Below, one piece after another: positions 18,630 to 29,080 of a DNA stretch of 64,000 nucleotides; the stretch's first letter is position 1; every line of letters starts with the position of its first letter. The notes under the pieces are model-generated. The model had not been told where the DNA came from, searched no databases, and saw only the letters and a program-made list of their open reading frames with translations. A program made the position numbers and the translations under genes. Location: contig NZ_JACBGE010000013.1 of the NCBI RefSeq assembly GCF_021401345.1, forward strand, positions 1-64,000, read 5' to 3'. The DNA comes from Hydrogenophaga sp. NFH-34. Lineage in GTDB: Bacteria; Pseudomonadota; Gammaproteobacteria; Burkholderiales; Burkholderiaceae_C.

Positions 18630-19247
18630 ATGAGCGCATTGGACATTCAGGGCCTGGGTATGGTGCCCATGGTGATCGAGCAGTCGGGTCGCGGCGAACG
18701 CGCCTATGACATCTATTCGCGCCTGCTCAAGGAGCGCGTGGTGTTTCTGGTCGGTCCGGTCAACGACCAGTCGGCCAACCTGGTGGTGGCGCAGCTGCTG
18801 TTCCTGGAAAGCGAAAACCCCGACAAGGACATCTCGTTCTACATCAACTCGCCGGGTGGCTCGGTCAGCGCGGGCATGTCGATCTTCGACACGATGAACT
18901 TCATCAAGCCCGATGTGTCGACGCTGTGCATGGGCATGGCTGCGAGCATGGGGGCCTTCCTGCTTGCTGCGGGCGCCAAAGGCAAGCGTTTCGCGCTGCC
19001 GAACTCCAAGATCATGATTCACCAGCCACTGGGCGGCACCCAAGGGCAAGCCACGGAGATCGAGATCCATGCGCGCGAGATCCTCAAGACCCGCGAACAG
19101 CTCAACAAGATTCTGGCAGAGCGCACCGGCCAGCCGCTGGAGAAGATCGAACGCGACACCGAGCGCGACTACTACCTGACCGCTGCCGAATCGGCCGAAT
19201 ACGGCCTGATAGACAAGGTCATCGACAAGCGCGGCGCCGCAGCCTGA
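18630..19247 (+). CDS. clpP: ATP-dependent Clp protease proteolytic subunit
   Basis: 205 residues. The Ser-His-Asp triad is intact: Ser106 in GMAASMGAF, His131 in MIHQPLGG, Asp180 in ERDYYL. The hydrophobic-patch and handle regions have normal length, so it should assemble as the usual 14-mer barrel that docks ClpX or ClpA. The N-terminal propeptide is short. clpX follows after a 150-base gap, and an inverted repeat-like stretch (GACGAAGTCATG ... CATGGCTTCGTC, about 19261-19296) lies between the two, so they may be partly uncoupled. Confidence 0.97.
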   Translation: MSALDIQGLGMVPMVIEQSGRGERAYDIYSRLLKERVVFLVGPVNDQSANLVVAQLLFLESENPDKDISFYINSPGGSVSAGMSIFDTMNFIKPDVSTLCMGMAASMGAFLLAAGAKGKRFALPNSKIMIHQPLGGTQGQATEIEIHAREILKTREQLNKILAERTGQPLEKIERDTERDYYLTAAESAEYGLIDKVIDKRGAAA

Positions 19248-19397
19248 GGCTGAATTCAGCCGACGAAGTCATGTAGAAGTATTCATGGCTTCGTCGGAAA
19301 GTGGTTGTCCGCCCGCTTTTCCCCGGTTTGGCCCCCTTGGGGGTTGATCTATCATTGAACGCCTTGCAACCGCAGCATTTCTCGCATCCGCACATCC

Positions 19398-20663
19398 ATG
19401 GCCGACAAAAAAGCCGCTTCCGGTGAAAAAGCGCTCTACTGCTCCTTTTGCGGTAAGAGCCAGCACGAGGTCAAGAAACTGATCGCCGGGCCGTCGGTGT
19501 TCATCTGCGACGAGTGCATCGATCTGTGCAACGACATCATTCGCGACGAGCTGCCCGGGCTTGAGGCGGTCAAGAGTTCATCGGACGATCTGCCCACACC
19601 GGTCGATCTCAAGTCCAATCTCGACAACTACGTCATTGGCCAGGAGACAGCCAAGCGCGCTCTGGCCGTGGCGGTGTACAACCACTACAAGCGCCTGCGC
19701 CACAAGCAGGCAGCCCGCAAGGACGAGGTCGAGCTGTCCAAGAGCAACATCCTGCTGATCGGGCCGACCGGTTCGGGCAAGACCTTGCTGGCGCAGACGA
19801 TGGCCCGCATGCTCAACGTGCCTTTCGTGATGGCTGACGCGACCACGCTGACCGAAGCCGGCTACGTGGGTGAGGATGTGGAAAACATCGTTGCCAAGCT
19901 GCTGCAGAGCTGCAACTACGACGTCGAGCGTGCGCAGCAGGGCATTGTCTACATCGACGAAATCGACAAGATCACCCGCAAGTCGGACAACCCCTCCATC
20001 ACGCGCGATGTGTCGGGGGAAGGCGTGCAGCAGGCGTTGCTCAAGCTGGTGGAAGGCACCATGGCCAGTGTGCCCCCGCAAGGTGGGCGCAAGCACCCGA
20101 ACCAGGACTTCTTGCAGGTCGATACGTCCAACATCCTGTTCATCTGTGGCGGCGCGTTCGCCGGCCTCGAAAAAATCATCGAGAACCGCACCGAAGCGTC
20201 GGGCATGGGGTTTGGTGCGGTGGTGCGCAGCAAGCAGCAGCGCAGCCTGACCGAGGCGTTCAAGGACATCGAGCCGGAAGACCTGATCAAGTTCGGCCTT
20301 ATCCCCGAACTGGTGGGGCGCCTGCCGGTGATTGCCAGCTTGGCGGAACTCAGCGAGGACGCGCTGGTCGAGATCCTGACCGAGCCGAAGAATGCGGTGG
20401 TCAAGCAGTTCTCGCAGTTGCTGTCCATGGAAGGGGCCGAGCTGGAGGTTCGCCCGGCCGCACTCAAGGCCATTGCCCGCAAGGCACTGGCCCGCAAGAC
20501 GGGCGCGCGGGGCCTGCGCTCGATCCTTGAGAACGCGCTGATCGACACGATGTTCGATCTGCCCAGTGTCAGCAATGTCGAGAAGGTGGTGGTCGACGAG
20601 TCCACCATCGAAGAAAACAAGCCGCCTTTGTTGGTTTACCGCGAAGCGGCCAAGAAGGCTTGA
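19398..20663 (+). CDS. clpX: ClpX ATPase, specificity subunit of ClpXP
   Basis: 421 residues. The N-terminal zinc-binding domain has Cys15, Cys18, Cys37 and Cys40 (CSFC ... CDEC). Walker A is GPTGSGKT (about residues 122-129), Walker [11 protein letters not shown], and the pore and sensor regions are standard. The RGLRSILE sensor-2 box is near the C-terminus. It unfolds tagged proteins and feeds ClpP. It is followed by lon 98 bases downstream on the same strand. Confidence 0.97.
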   Translation: MADKKAASGEKALYCSFCGKSQHEVKKLIAGPSVFICDECIDLCNDIIRDELPGLEAVKSSSDDLPTPVDLKSNLDNYVIGQETAKRALAVAVYNHYKRLRHKQAARKDEVELSKSNILLIGPTGSGKTLLAQTMARMLNVPFVMADATTLTEAGYVGEDVENIVAKLLQSCNYDVERAQQGIVYIDEIDKITRKSDNPSITRDVSGEGVQQALLKLVEGTMASVPPQGGRKHPNQDFLQVDTSNILFICGGAFAGLEKIIENRTEASGMGFGAVVRSKQQRSLTEAFKDIEPEDLIKFGLIPELVGRLPVIASLAELSEDALVEILTEPKNAVVKQFSQLLSMEGAELEVRPAALKAIARKALARKTGARGLRSILENALIDTMFDLPSVSNVEKVVVDESTIEENKPPLLVYREAAKKA

Positions 20664-20761
20664 TGGCCTCTGCGGGACTGGACGCCGAGTCCGGTCCGGT
20701 TGGCGGGCCGCTTGAAACGAGGTCCGCTGGTCCCATCTGACCATTTTGTAGAGGTTGCCAA

Positions 20762-23188
<2,427 letters not shown>

Positions 23189-23190
23189 GT

Positions 23191-23230
23191 GCAAAAAAAT
23201 CCGGGGGCTTGAAAAACTCCGGTTTTTTGC
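23191..23230 (+). terminator. Rho-independent terminator after lon
   Basis: GCAAAAAAATCCGG pairs with CCGGTTTTTTGC around a 14-base loop. The stem carries A and T tracts on both arms, so it may work in both directions. Confidence 0.85.
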
Positions 23231-23276
23231 GCTAGAATTCCAGCTTCTGACGAACTTCACCAAACGTCAGAAGTTT

Positions 23277-23352
23277 GCGGGAATAGCTCAGTTGGTAGAG
23301 CGCAACCTTGCCAAGGTTGAGGTCGCGAGTTCGAGCCTCGTTTCCCGCTCCA
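23277..23352 (+). tRNA. tRNA-Gly (anticodon GCC), copy 1
   Basis: Complete cloverleaf: acceptor GCGGGAA/TTCCCGC, anticodon loop TTGCCAA, T loop TTCGAGC, encoded CCA. Identical base for base to the copy at 23529-23604. Confidence 0.96.
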
Positions 23353-23357
23353 AATTC

Positions 23358-23385
23358 AAAAAGGGAAGCCCGGCTTCCCTTTTTT
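23358..23385 (+). terminator. Terminator after tRNA-Gly copy 1
   Basis: AAAAAGGGAAG pairs with CTTCCCTTTTT around a short loop, ending in a T run. It sits between tRNA-Gly and tRNA-Cys, so the tRNAs may be separate units or only partly co-transcribed. Confidence 0.75.
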
Positions 23386-23425
23386 GTCGGATGAGGTGGG
23401 CCGGTTTTGCTGGTCCATTGCATGG

Positions 23426-23499
23426 GGCGCGTTAGCAAAGCGGTTATGCAACGGATTGCAAATCCGTCTAGGGCGGTTCGACTCCGCCACGCGCCTCCA
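23426..23499 (+). tRNA. tRNA-Cys (anticodon GCA)
   Basis: Acceptor GGCGCGT/ACGCGCC, anticodon loop TTGCAAA, T arm GGCGGTTCGACTCCGCC, encoded CCA after the discriminator base. Confidence 0.96.
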
Positions 23500-23528
23500 G
23501 CCACCTTGTGGTGCCGGCAGACGGTTAT

Positions 23529-23604
23529 GCGGGAATAGCTCAGTTGGTAGAGCGCAACCTTGCCAAGGTTGAGGTCGCGAGTTCGAGCCTCGTTTCCCGC
23601 TCCA
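23529..23604 (+). tRNA. tRNA-Gly (anticodon GCC), copy 2, integration site of the element
   Basis: Same sequence as copy 1, with full cloverleaf and CCA. The integrase gene begins 226 bases downstream on the same strand, the arrangement expected when an ICEclc-type element enters the 3' end of tRNA-Gly and restores it. Confidence 0.96.
23587..23604 (+). repeat. Predicted attL core (3' end of tRNA-Gly)
   Basis: GCCTCGTTTCCCGCTCCA. From memory of the ICEclc system, the 18-base att core is the same except for one base near its 5' end. The partner copy (attR) would mark the right end of the element and is not in this window. An identical 18-mer also occurs at 23335-23352 in tRNA-Gly copy 1. Confidence 0.75.
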
Positions 23605-23650
23605 AGTTATGATCTACAGACTTCTACTGACGTCTGTAAGTCGTTGAAAA

Positions 23651-23672
23651 GAGGGGCTTCGGCCCCTTTTTT
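23651..23672 (+). terminator. Terminator between tRNA-Gly and the integrase gene
   Basis: GGGGC-TTCG-GCCCC hairpin followed by six T. It lies inside the element and would stop tRNA transcription from running into int. The remaining 23,673-23,830 must hold the int promoter; I see no clear -35/-10 pair. Confidence 0.85.
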
Positions 23673-23830
23673 CATTCCAGCGAGCGCCACGGAAATCCAC
23701 CCACAGCTACCGTTTTTGAGTGACCAATTGAGGCACAAGAATACGGGTGGGACGGCTACCGGATAGTTGCTGGGGCTGAGCGGGAACCATGACGAGCATA
23801 GAGCCTAAGTCATAACTTAGGAGCCTCGAA

Positions 23831-25774
23831 ATGGCACTCTCTGATCTGACCGTCCGGCAGGCAAGGACCACCGGCAAACGCTACACCCTCTCCGACAACG
23901 ACTGCCTGGGCCTGATGGTCTCTGCCGCAGGCGGCAAGTCGTGGATCTTCCGATACTACTGGCTGGGCAAGCAAAAGCGCATGTCCCTGGGCGGCTATCC
24001 CGCCCTCAGCCTGCGCGAGGCCCGCGCCGAGCGGGACAAGGCCCAGGCCCTGCTCGCCAGGGGGATCGATCCCCAAATCGAACGCGATCAGCGCCGGCAC
24101 GCAGCCAAGCTGGCGGGCGAATACACCTTCAAGAACGTCTTCGATGCCTGGGTCGAGCATCGCCGCAAGGAACTCAAGGAAGGCCGTCAAAGCACGCTTT
24201 CGCAGATCCTGCGCATCTTCAACAAAGACGTGCTGCCAACCCTGGGGAAGATGTCGATCTACGACATTCGCCGGCCCCAGCTCGTGGGCGTCGTGGCGGC
24301 GATCGAGAAGCGCAAGGCGTTCACCACCGCCGAGAAGGTCCGCACCTGGTTCAACCAGATGTTCCGCTACGCCTTGGTCATTGCCGAGGGGCTGGAAGTC
24401 AACCCGGCCGCGGACCTGGACGTAGTGGCCGAGCCCAAGCCCCCGGTGGCCCACAACCCCTATCTGCACCTGCCCGAGCTGCCCGAGTTCCTTCAGAAGC
24501 TCCGGCTCTACAACCCCCGGGGCTGGCAGACCCAGCTTGGCGTCCGGCTGCTGTTCCTGACGGGGGTGCGCACGGGCGAGTTGCGGCTGGCCGAGCCTGA
24601 GCAATTCGACCTCGACCGCGGCTTGTGGATCATCCCGCCGCAGGTCGTCAAGCAGCTCCAGGACGAAATGCGCAAGGCCGGCAAGCGGCCGCAGGACGTG
24701 CCGCCCTACATCGTGCCCCTGTCCCTGCAGGCCATCGAGATCGTGCGCTATCTCCTGGGCGTGATGCGTCCGGCGCAGAAGTACCTGCTGTCGCATCGCA
24801 GCGAACTCAAGAAGCGCATCAGCGAGAACACCCTCAACAAGGCCGTGCAGCTCATGGGGTATGAGGGACGCCTGACCGGCCACGGTATTCGCGGAACCAT
24901 CTCGACCGCGCTCAACGAGATCGGATACCCAAAGATTTGGGTGGACGCGCAGCTTTCGCATTCTGACCCGAACAAGGTCAGTTCGGCCTACAACCACGCC
25001 AAGTACGTGGAGCCGCGACGCCGCATGATGCAGGACTGGGCCGATCGCCTCGACCTGCTCGAACAGGGCGAAGTGGAAGCCGCGAGCGCGCACCTGACCA
25101 TCCGCATCGACGGGGTGCCGGCGATGGCGGAAGTGGAGGAAGTGGTGGGCGCGGTCCCCACGGCGGCCGAGCCCGCTGTCCCCGGCGTGCCGCCCGTGGT
25201 TGCCACACCCATCGTCGTAACCCCGAACAGCGGCGGAATCACGTTCCAGCGGCTGTCGCAGGTGCCGCCGCCGCCGGTGCATGCCCCGGAGCCGGAAGTG
25301 TCCGCCATTCAGCGCGAGCGCGAGGAAATGCTGGCCATCTACGAGTCGCCGAACAATCTGCCGGTCCCGCTGTTCGGCAAGCTGGCCGGAAAGTCCAAGG
25401 ACCAGATCAACCGCGAGCTGAAAGCGGGCAAGCTGCTGTCCATCAGCCTGGGCAATCGGGGGCAGCGTGTTCCCGACTGGCAACTGGTGCCGCTTAAGCA
25501 CAAGCTGGCTCAGGTGCTCATGAACCAGTGCCCGCACGCGGATTCGTGGGACCTGTATCGCATGCTGACCCAGCCACACCCCGACCTGGGGGATCGTGCG
25601 GCCATTGATGCGGTCACGCCGGCCAACGTGCCCGCGATCATCCGGGTCATCATGGGCGACTACCAGCGCCATGAGGATGCGCCCGAAGCCATCGCCATGC
25701 GGCCCGTACCCGAGGATGTGCGGCTGAGCGTCCGTCGGCTGGTGGATAGCGCAGCGGTGTTAGAGGGGGCCTAA
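23831..25774 (+). CDS. ICE tyrosine integrase (IntB13-like) with C-terminal antitoxin-like domain
   Basis: 647 residues. An N-terminal DUF4102 arm-binding domain (residues 1-100) and core-binding domain (about 105-190) precede the catalytic domain, with Arg247 (GVRTGE), His351-x-x-Arg354 (HGIRG), His377 (LSHSD) and nucleophile Tyr387 (AYNHAKY). TAGGAG is the ribosome site. It catalyses integration and excision at tRNA-Gly. From about residue 400 it carries a Pro/Val-rich linker and then, at about 497-610, a domain closely similar to the putative antitoxin at 51713-52339. Both share NLPxxxFxKLAxKSxxQI, GxRGQxxPDWQLxPxK, WxxYRxL and a final DAVT. Typical phage integrases lack this tail; ICEclc-type integrases are similarly long. 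Confidence 0.93.
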   Translation: MALSDLTVRQARTTGKRYTLSDNDCLGLMVSAAGGKSWIFRYYWLGKQKRMSLGGYPALSLREARAERDKAQALLARGIDPQIERDQRRHAAKLAGEYTFKNVFDAWVEHRRKELKEGRQSTLSQILRIFNKDVLPTLGKMSIYDIRRPQLVGVVAAIEKRKAFTTAEKVRTWFNQMFRYALVIAEGLEVNPAADLDVVAEPKPPVAHNPYLHLPELPEFLQKLRLYNPRGWQTQLGVRLLFLTGVRTGELRLAEPEQFDLDRGLWIIPPQVVKQLQDEMRKAGKRPQDVPPYIVPLSLQAIEIVRYLLGVMRPAQKYLLSHRSELKKRISENTLNKAVQLMGYEGRLTGHGIRGTISTALNEIGYPKIWVDAQLSHSDPNKVSSAYNHAKYVEPRRRMMQDWADRLDLLEQGEVEAASAHLTIRIDGVPAMAEVEEVVGAVPTAAEPAVPGVPPVVATPIVVTPNSGGITFQRLSQVPPPPVHAPEPEVSAIQREREEMLAIYESPNNLPVPLFGKLAGKSKDQINRELKAGKLLSISLGNRGQRVPDWQLVPLKHKLAQVLMNQCPHADSWDLYRMLTQPHPDLGDRAAIDAVTPANVPAIIRVIMGDYQRHEDAPEAIAMRPVPEDVRLSVRRLVDSAAVLEGA

Positions 25775-25792
25775 CCTCGCGCAAAGACCTAT

Positions 25793-25814
25793 GGCTGGGG
25801 TTGTCACCCCAGCC
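25793..25814. terminator. Bidirectional hairpin between int and the convergent LysR-like gene
   Basis: Perfect 9-base-pair stem GGCTGGGGT/ACCCCAGCC with TGTC loop, located in the 50-base gap between two convergent genes. There is no T run, so its termination strength is uncertain. Confidence 0.55.
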
Positions 25815-25824
25815 CTAGGGACGT

Positions 25825-26514
25825 TCACTGCGCAGCACTCGCCCTGGCTACCTGCAGCGCTCTGCGCTCGAACCGCTCTACAACGGCACTGGTTTGCTCC
25901 TGGGGTCGCTGCAAGTGCGTCACGATCTCGTAAGGGCCATCGATGATCGGCCGCATCGCGAGCCCCCATCGATGGGCATGCTCGATGCGCGATTGCGCGG
26001 ATACCCCGACGCCATAGCCGGCCGCGACCCATGTGGCCAATAGGTCAAACGAAGTCACGTACCGGATGTTCTGCCGACCTGTCGGCGGGAGGATGGAAAG
26101 CCGTTCGTCGAGCTTCGAGCACATTTCCGCCTGCCAGCGATACATGGGGTAGTTCAGCAGATCGGTAATCGTGAGTGAGGTTTGGTCAAGCAACGGGAAC
26201 CGTAGCGGCATGGCGACGGCCATGTACTCAACCCACAACGGCTGGGTCTTAAGGGTCATGTCGCTCGATACCTGAAGCGATACCCCTGCGTCGTAGCGAC
26301 CGTCATGTAGTCCCGTGCGCAGGTCGTTGCCCGAAACCTCAAAGAATGCGAGGGTGACATCGGGCTCTTCCGCGCGTTGCAGCGCCAGGAGTGCCGAGAG
26401 CTTTGACGATGGCACGCCTGGCGCTATGGCAAGCCGGAGATGGGCGAGCCGGCTAGTGGTGTTGTACATGGGGACCCCAAAGCGGCAAAGAGCAGGTCGA
26501 GAACAAGCCGACAT
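25825..26514 (-). CDS. LysR-type effector-binding domain protein without a DNA-binding domain
   Basis: 229 residues from ATG 26514, or 214 from ATG 26469 (MYNTTSRLAHLRLAIAPG). The whole protein corresponds to the LysR substrate-binding domain; the final block (TSFDLLATWVAAGYGVGVSAQ) is characteristic. No winged HTH is present and no HTH-coding sequence lies upstream, where a divergent XRE gene begins instead. It may be a decayed regulator, or a stand-alone sensor acting on another regulator such as its XRE neighbour. The two start 75 bases apart and probably share a promoter region. Confidence 0.7.
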   Translation of the reverse strand: MSACSRPALCRFGVPMYNTTSRLAHLRLAIAPGVPSSKLSALLALQRAEEPDVTLAFFEVSGNDLRTGLHDGRYDAGVSLQVSSDMTLKTQPLWVEYMAVAMPLRFPLLDQTSLTITDLLNYPMYRWQAEMCSKLDERLSILPPTGRQNIRYVTSFDLLATWVAAGYGVGVSAQSRIEHAHRWGLAMRPIIDGPYEIVTHLQRPQEQTSAVVERFERRALQVARASAAQ

Positions 26515-26579
26515 GATAGTTAAGAGAGAACTTTAACGTCTATAACATTAACGTGGTTAATTTGGGTAGATTGTTCGAC

Positions 26580-26599
26580 GCTTCTGCTAATGCAGAAGC
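26580..26599 (+). promoter_or_regulatory. Perfect inverted repeat holding the XRE start codon in its loop
   Basis: GCTTCTGC-TAAT-GCAGAAGC. The ATG of the XRE gene starts in the four-base loop (A at 26590). It could be an autoregulatory operator or an RNA hairpin that hides the start. No good Shine-Dalgarno sequence precedes it. Confidence 0.5.
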
Positions 26600-26889
26600 C
26601 CACTATTCAGCCAGGCCGCCCCTCTGGCACATCGACATATGAATCCGAGCCAGCGTTGGCCTTCGGGCAGGCTGTGCGCGCTGCGCGCGTCGCTCAAGGT
26701 GTCGCTCAAGACGAGTTTGCAGCTAGGGCAGGCATCTCGCGTTCGCACATGGGCAAGATCGAGCGCGGCGAGCACGTGCCCACGCTTCCTCTTATCTTGA
26801 AAATTGCCATGGCGCTCGGAATAAGCGCCGCCGAACTAATGTCTGCAACGGAGCGCAACCTTGGCACCGGCGGCAGCACAGATTCTTGA
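26590..26889 (+). CDS. XRE-family HTH transcriptional regulator
   Basis: 99 residues with a single Cro/CI HTH at about 28-80 (AARVAQGVAQDEFAARAGISRSHMGKIERGEHVPTLP, given in the family layout of five helices). The flanks are short and polar, with no metal or protease domain. It is divergent from the HTH-less LysR-like gene and may regulate it, itself or nearby element functions. XRE proteins of this size are common in the left ends of integrative elements. The start is supported by the reading frame, but the ribosome site is poor and the ATG sits in a hairpin loop. Confidence 0.8.
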   Translation: MQKPTIQPGRPSGTSTYESEPALAFGQAVRAARVAQGVAQDEFAARAGISRSHMGKIERGEHVPTLPLILKIAMALGISAAELMSATERNLGTGGSTDS

Positions 26890-26903
26890 GGGTGACCGTG
26901 CTG

Positions 26904-27812
26904 TCACCTACTTAGGCCGTCGCGTAAGCGGACGAGATCATGCAGACGAACGATGAATCGCTCCAGCGAAGCCGGCATGTCGCCGCCACTGAGCCGGAGC
27001 AGATAGGTTGTGATTACTGCTGAATCCACCGCGAGGGGACGGGTCAGCACGTCTGGTCGTGGACTGATAGCAACCCTGGTCGCTGTCGTGAAGCCGACAC
27101 CAAAGCCTGCGCTGACCAGGGTAAGCATCATCTCCAGTGAGGATACGTGCTCGACCACATTCGGTTCGCGTTCCAGCAGCCGCAGAAGCCGAGCCAGTTC
27201 ACGACAGTACCCTTCGCACACCTGTGGATCGCACAGTACAAGTGGATGGCCTCCGAGTTCATGGATCGGGACTGCCTTGTGGACAAGCAGCTCATGTCTG
27301 ACAGGTACGGCGATCACCAACGGGTCTTGCCAGATCGGCTCGGCAACAATGTCGTCGCCGACTTCGGCCGTGTGCGCGAACCCGATGGTGAAGTCGCCGG
27401 CACGCAGACCGCGCAACTGCTCGGCCAACGGCACTTCGGACAAGCGAATCTCGACGTCTGGCTCTTCAGCGCGACAACTGGCGAGAAAATCCGACAGCCA
27501 GGGATCAATTGCGCCATCGGATACTGCGATGCGCAGGCTGCCTCGCGAGCCCGCTGCAACAGCCTTGGCATTCTCTCGTGCTTGTTCCAAAACGGTGAAG
27601 AGTCGGCGAGTGTCTTGCAAGAACGCAGTACCTGCTGCGGTCAGCCGGGTACCTCTGCGGTCTCTATCGAAGAGCAAGACCCCCAATTCGTCCTCCAGTT
27701 CTTTGATGGCTCGGGAAAGAGGTGGTTGTTCGATATGTAATCGCTCGGCTGCTCGTGTGAAATGCAGTTCCTCAGCCAAGGCTACGAAGCAACGTAGATG
27801 TCGCAGCTCCAT
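26904..27812 (-). CDS. LysR-family transcriptional regulator
   Basis: 302 residues, from ATG 27812 (MELRHLRCFVALAEELHFTRA). The HTH (HFTRAAERLHIEQPPLSRAIKELE) is of the CatR/BenM/CbnR-like subgroup, whose members often regulate aromatic or chloro-aromatic catabolism. The effector domain is intact. No catabolic operon adjoins: on one side is XRE, on the other a small secreted metal-cluster protein. Either it regulates a distant gene or it is left over from earlier catabolic cargo, as carried by other ICEclc relatives. Confidence 0.88.
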   Translation of the reverse strand: MELRHLRCFVALAEELHFTRAAERLHIEQPPLSRAIKELEDELGVLLFDRDRRGTRLTAAGTAFLQDTRRLFTVLEQARENAKAVAAGSRGSLRIAVSDGAIDPWLSDFLASCRAEEPDVEIRLSEVPLAEQLRGLRAGDFTIGFAHTAEVGDDIVAEPIWQDPLVIAVPVRHELLVHKAVPIHELGGHPLVLCDPQVCEGYCRELARLLRLLEREPNVVEHVSSLEMMLTLVSAGFGVGFTTATRVAISPRPDVLTRPLAVDSAVITTYLLRLSGGDMPASLERFIVRLHDLVRLRDGLSR

Positions 27813-28037
27813 TAAATATGTCTCCTTGTGCGCTCCAGTCTGCCGCGCAGGTTTGATGCGAGCGCAGCCGGGTAGAACCCGCTCCTCGGTTGCTGCCAGA
27901 ATCATGCTCTGTCACCCAAGAAAGTGCCGAGCATTGGCAGCGCTGAGCAGACAAGCGATCGCCAAAGCCGAACTTGAGGCCAACCCAACCAGGCGGGTGG
28001 CCGTAACCCGCAGGGTCACGGCCACGACTTTGAGTAA

Positions 28038-28304
28038 TCAGTTCCCGCCGTTGGACGGGCGACCGGTTAGCGGAGATGGCGTAGTAGCCTGCTTCTTCTT
28101 CGCGGCGGCATCGCATTGCTCTTTCAGCTTCTTGACTTCGGGGTAAGCCACGTCGCTGATGTACCGCTTCGTATCTGCCAACTGCTCGCAGGTCTTCGGC
28201 ATGGCCTTTTCATCGTCGTTATGCGCACCGGGATGGGCCATCGCAAGCGGTGAAGCAAGCGATGTGCTAGCCAGGATGGCAATCAAGAACGGACGAACAT
28301 TCAT
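28038..28304 (-). CDS. Small secreted protein at the end of the metal efflux cluster
   Basis: 88 residues with a clear signal peptide (MNVRPFLIAILASTSLASPL, cleavage after AMA). The mature part contains HPGAHNDDEK, a potential metal-binding stretch, two cysteines (CEQL and EQCDA) and a Lys/Pro-rich tail. I do not recognise a named family. It is the last gene in line with the czc-like operon (same strand, 123-base gap to the membrane-anchor gene), so a periplasmic metal-related role is likely. Confidence 0.65.
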   Translation of the reverse strand: MNVRPFLIAILASTSLASPLAMAHPGAHNDDEKAMPKTCEQLADTKRYISDVAYPEVKKLKEQCDAAAKKKQATTPSPLTGRPSNGGN

Positions 28305-28427
28305 TTCACTATCTCCTTAGGTAGAGCCACGGCCTCGTGGCAGGGCGGAAACTTCGGCTTCCTAGTGCGCATTTGGCACAGCAGAAGCCGGAGTGCATAG
28401 GGCATTCGCTCCTGTCTGTCTGGCGAA

Positions 28428-29060
28428 TTACAAGACGCGCTTCATTTCCATGTATTGACCGCGAGTGCGAACCACCACAGTCACATCGGCATCCCCACGG
28501 TTTCGCCAGAACCAGCCGTGATTGCCGCTAAAGGCGGCTTCGATCACGCCATCATCTGCGGGCACGGCGCGGCCTTTCTCGTAGCTGACGGACTGTCCAC
28601 CGCCATCGCCGTGGGTATCGAAGTTCACTACACCGCCTTCGGTGATCCAACTGAATTCGGCCTTCTCACCAGCCTTCATGCTTAGCTTCACTTCGGCCCC
28701 CTGGCCGGGTTTGAGTACGACACGCACCTCATCGCGCCACGCAGCATCGTTCGCCGCCAGAGCGGCACCTTGCACCTGTGCCAGCGTGGCTGTGCTTGCA
28801 TTTCCTGTACTCGTGGCAGCGGCCTTGGCTGCATCCATGGCGGCGTCCGCAGCAGCCTCTTTGGCCAACTGCGTCTTGATTTCCCCCATTTCCGTCAGGC
28901 CGAGTGCACGGCCAATTCTTGTCGGGTCGATTGCGTATTCGGAGGGAAGGACGACGGTGACCAGAATTGCGATGGCCGCAACGAGGGCAATAATCGTCGA
29001 GCGTATCAATTGCTTCGATGTTGGCAGGGCGTCAAGGGTTGGCTTGGATACGTTGTACAT
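28428..29060 (-). CDS. Transmembrane-anchored periplasmic protein of the metal efflux cluster
   Basis: 210 residues from ATG 29060. One N-terminal membrane helix (about residues 20-42, STIIALVAAIAILVTVVLPS) is followed by an Ala-rich linker and a beta-rich domain (about 110-210) with WITEGGVVNFDTHGDGGG and FSGNHGWFWRN, histidines and tryptophans that could bind metal or a ligand. The gene lies 20 bases after the hupE-like gene on the same strand, so they are co-transcribed. I recognise the pairing with HupE-like genes in metal clusters but not a biochemical function. Confidence 0.72.
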   Translation of the reverse strand: MYNVSKPTLDALPTSKQLIRSTIIALVAAIAILVTVVLPSEYAIDPTRIGRALGLTEMGEIKTQLAKEAAADAAMDAAKAAATSTGNASTATLAQVQGAALAANDAAWRDEVRVVLKPGQGAEVKLSMKAGEKAEFSWITEGGVVNFDTHGDGGGQSVSYEKGRAVPADDGVIEAAFSGNHGWFWRNRGDADVTVVVRTRGQYMEMKRVL

Positions 29061-29080
29061 AGAGTTTTCTCCGTGTGCAG

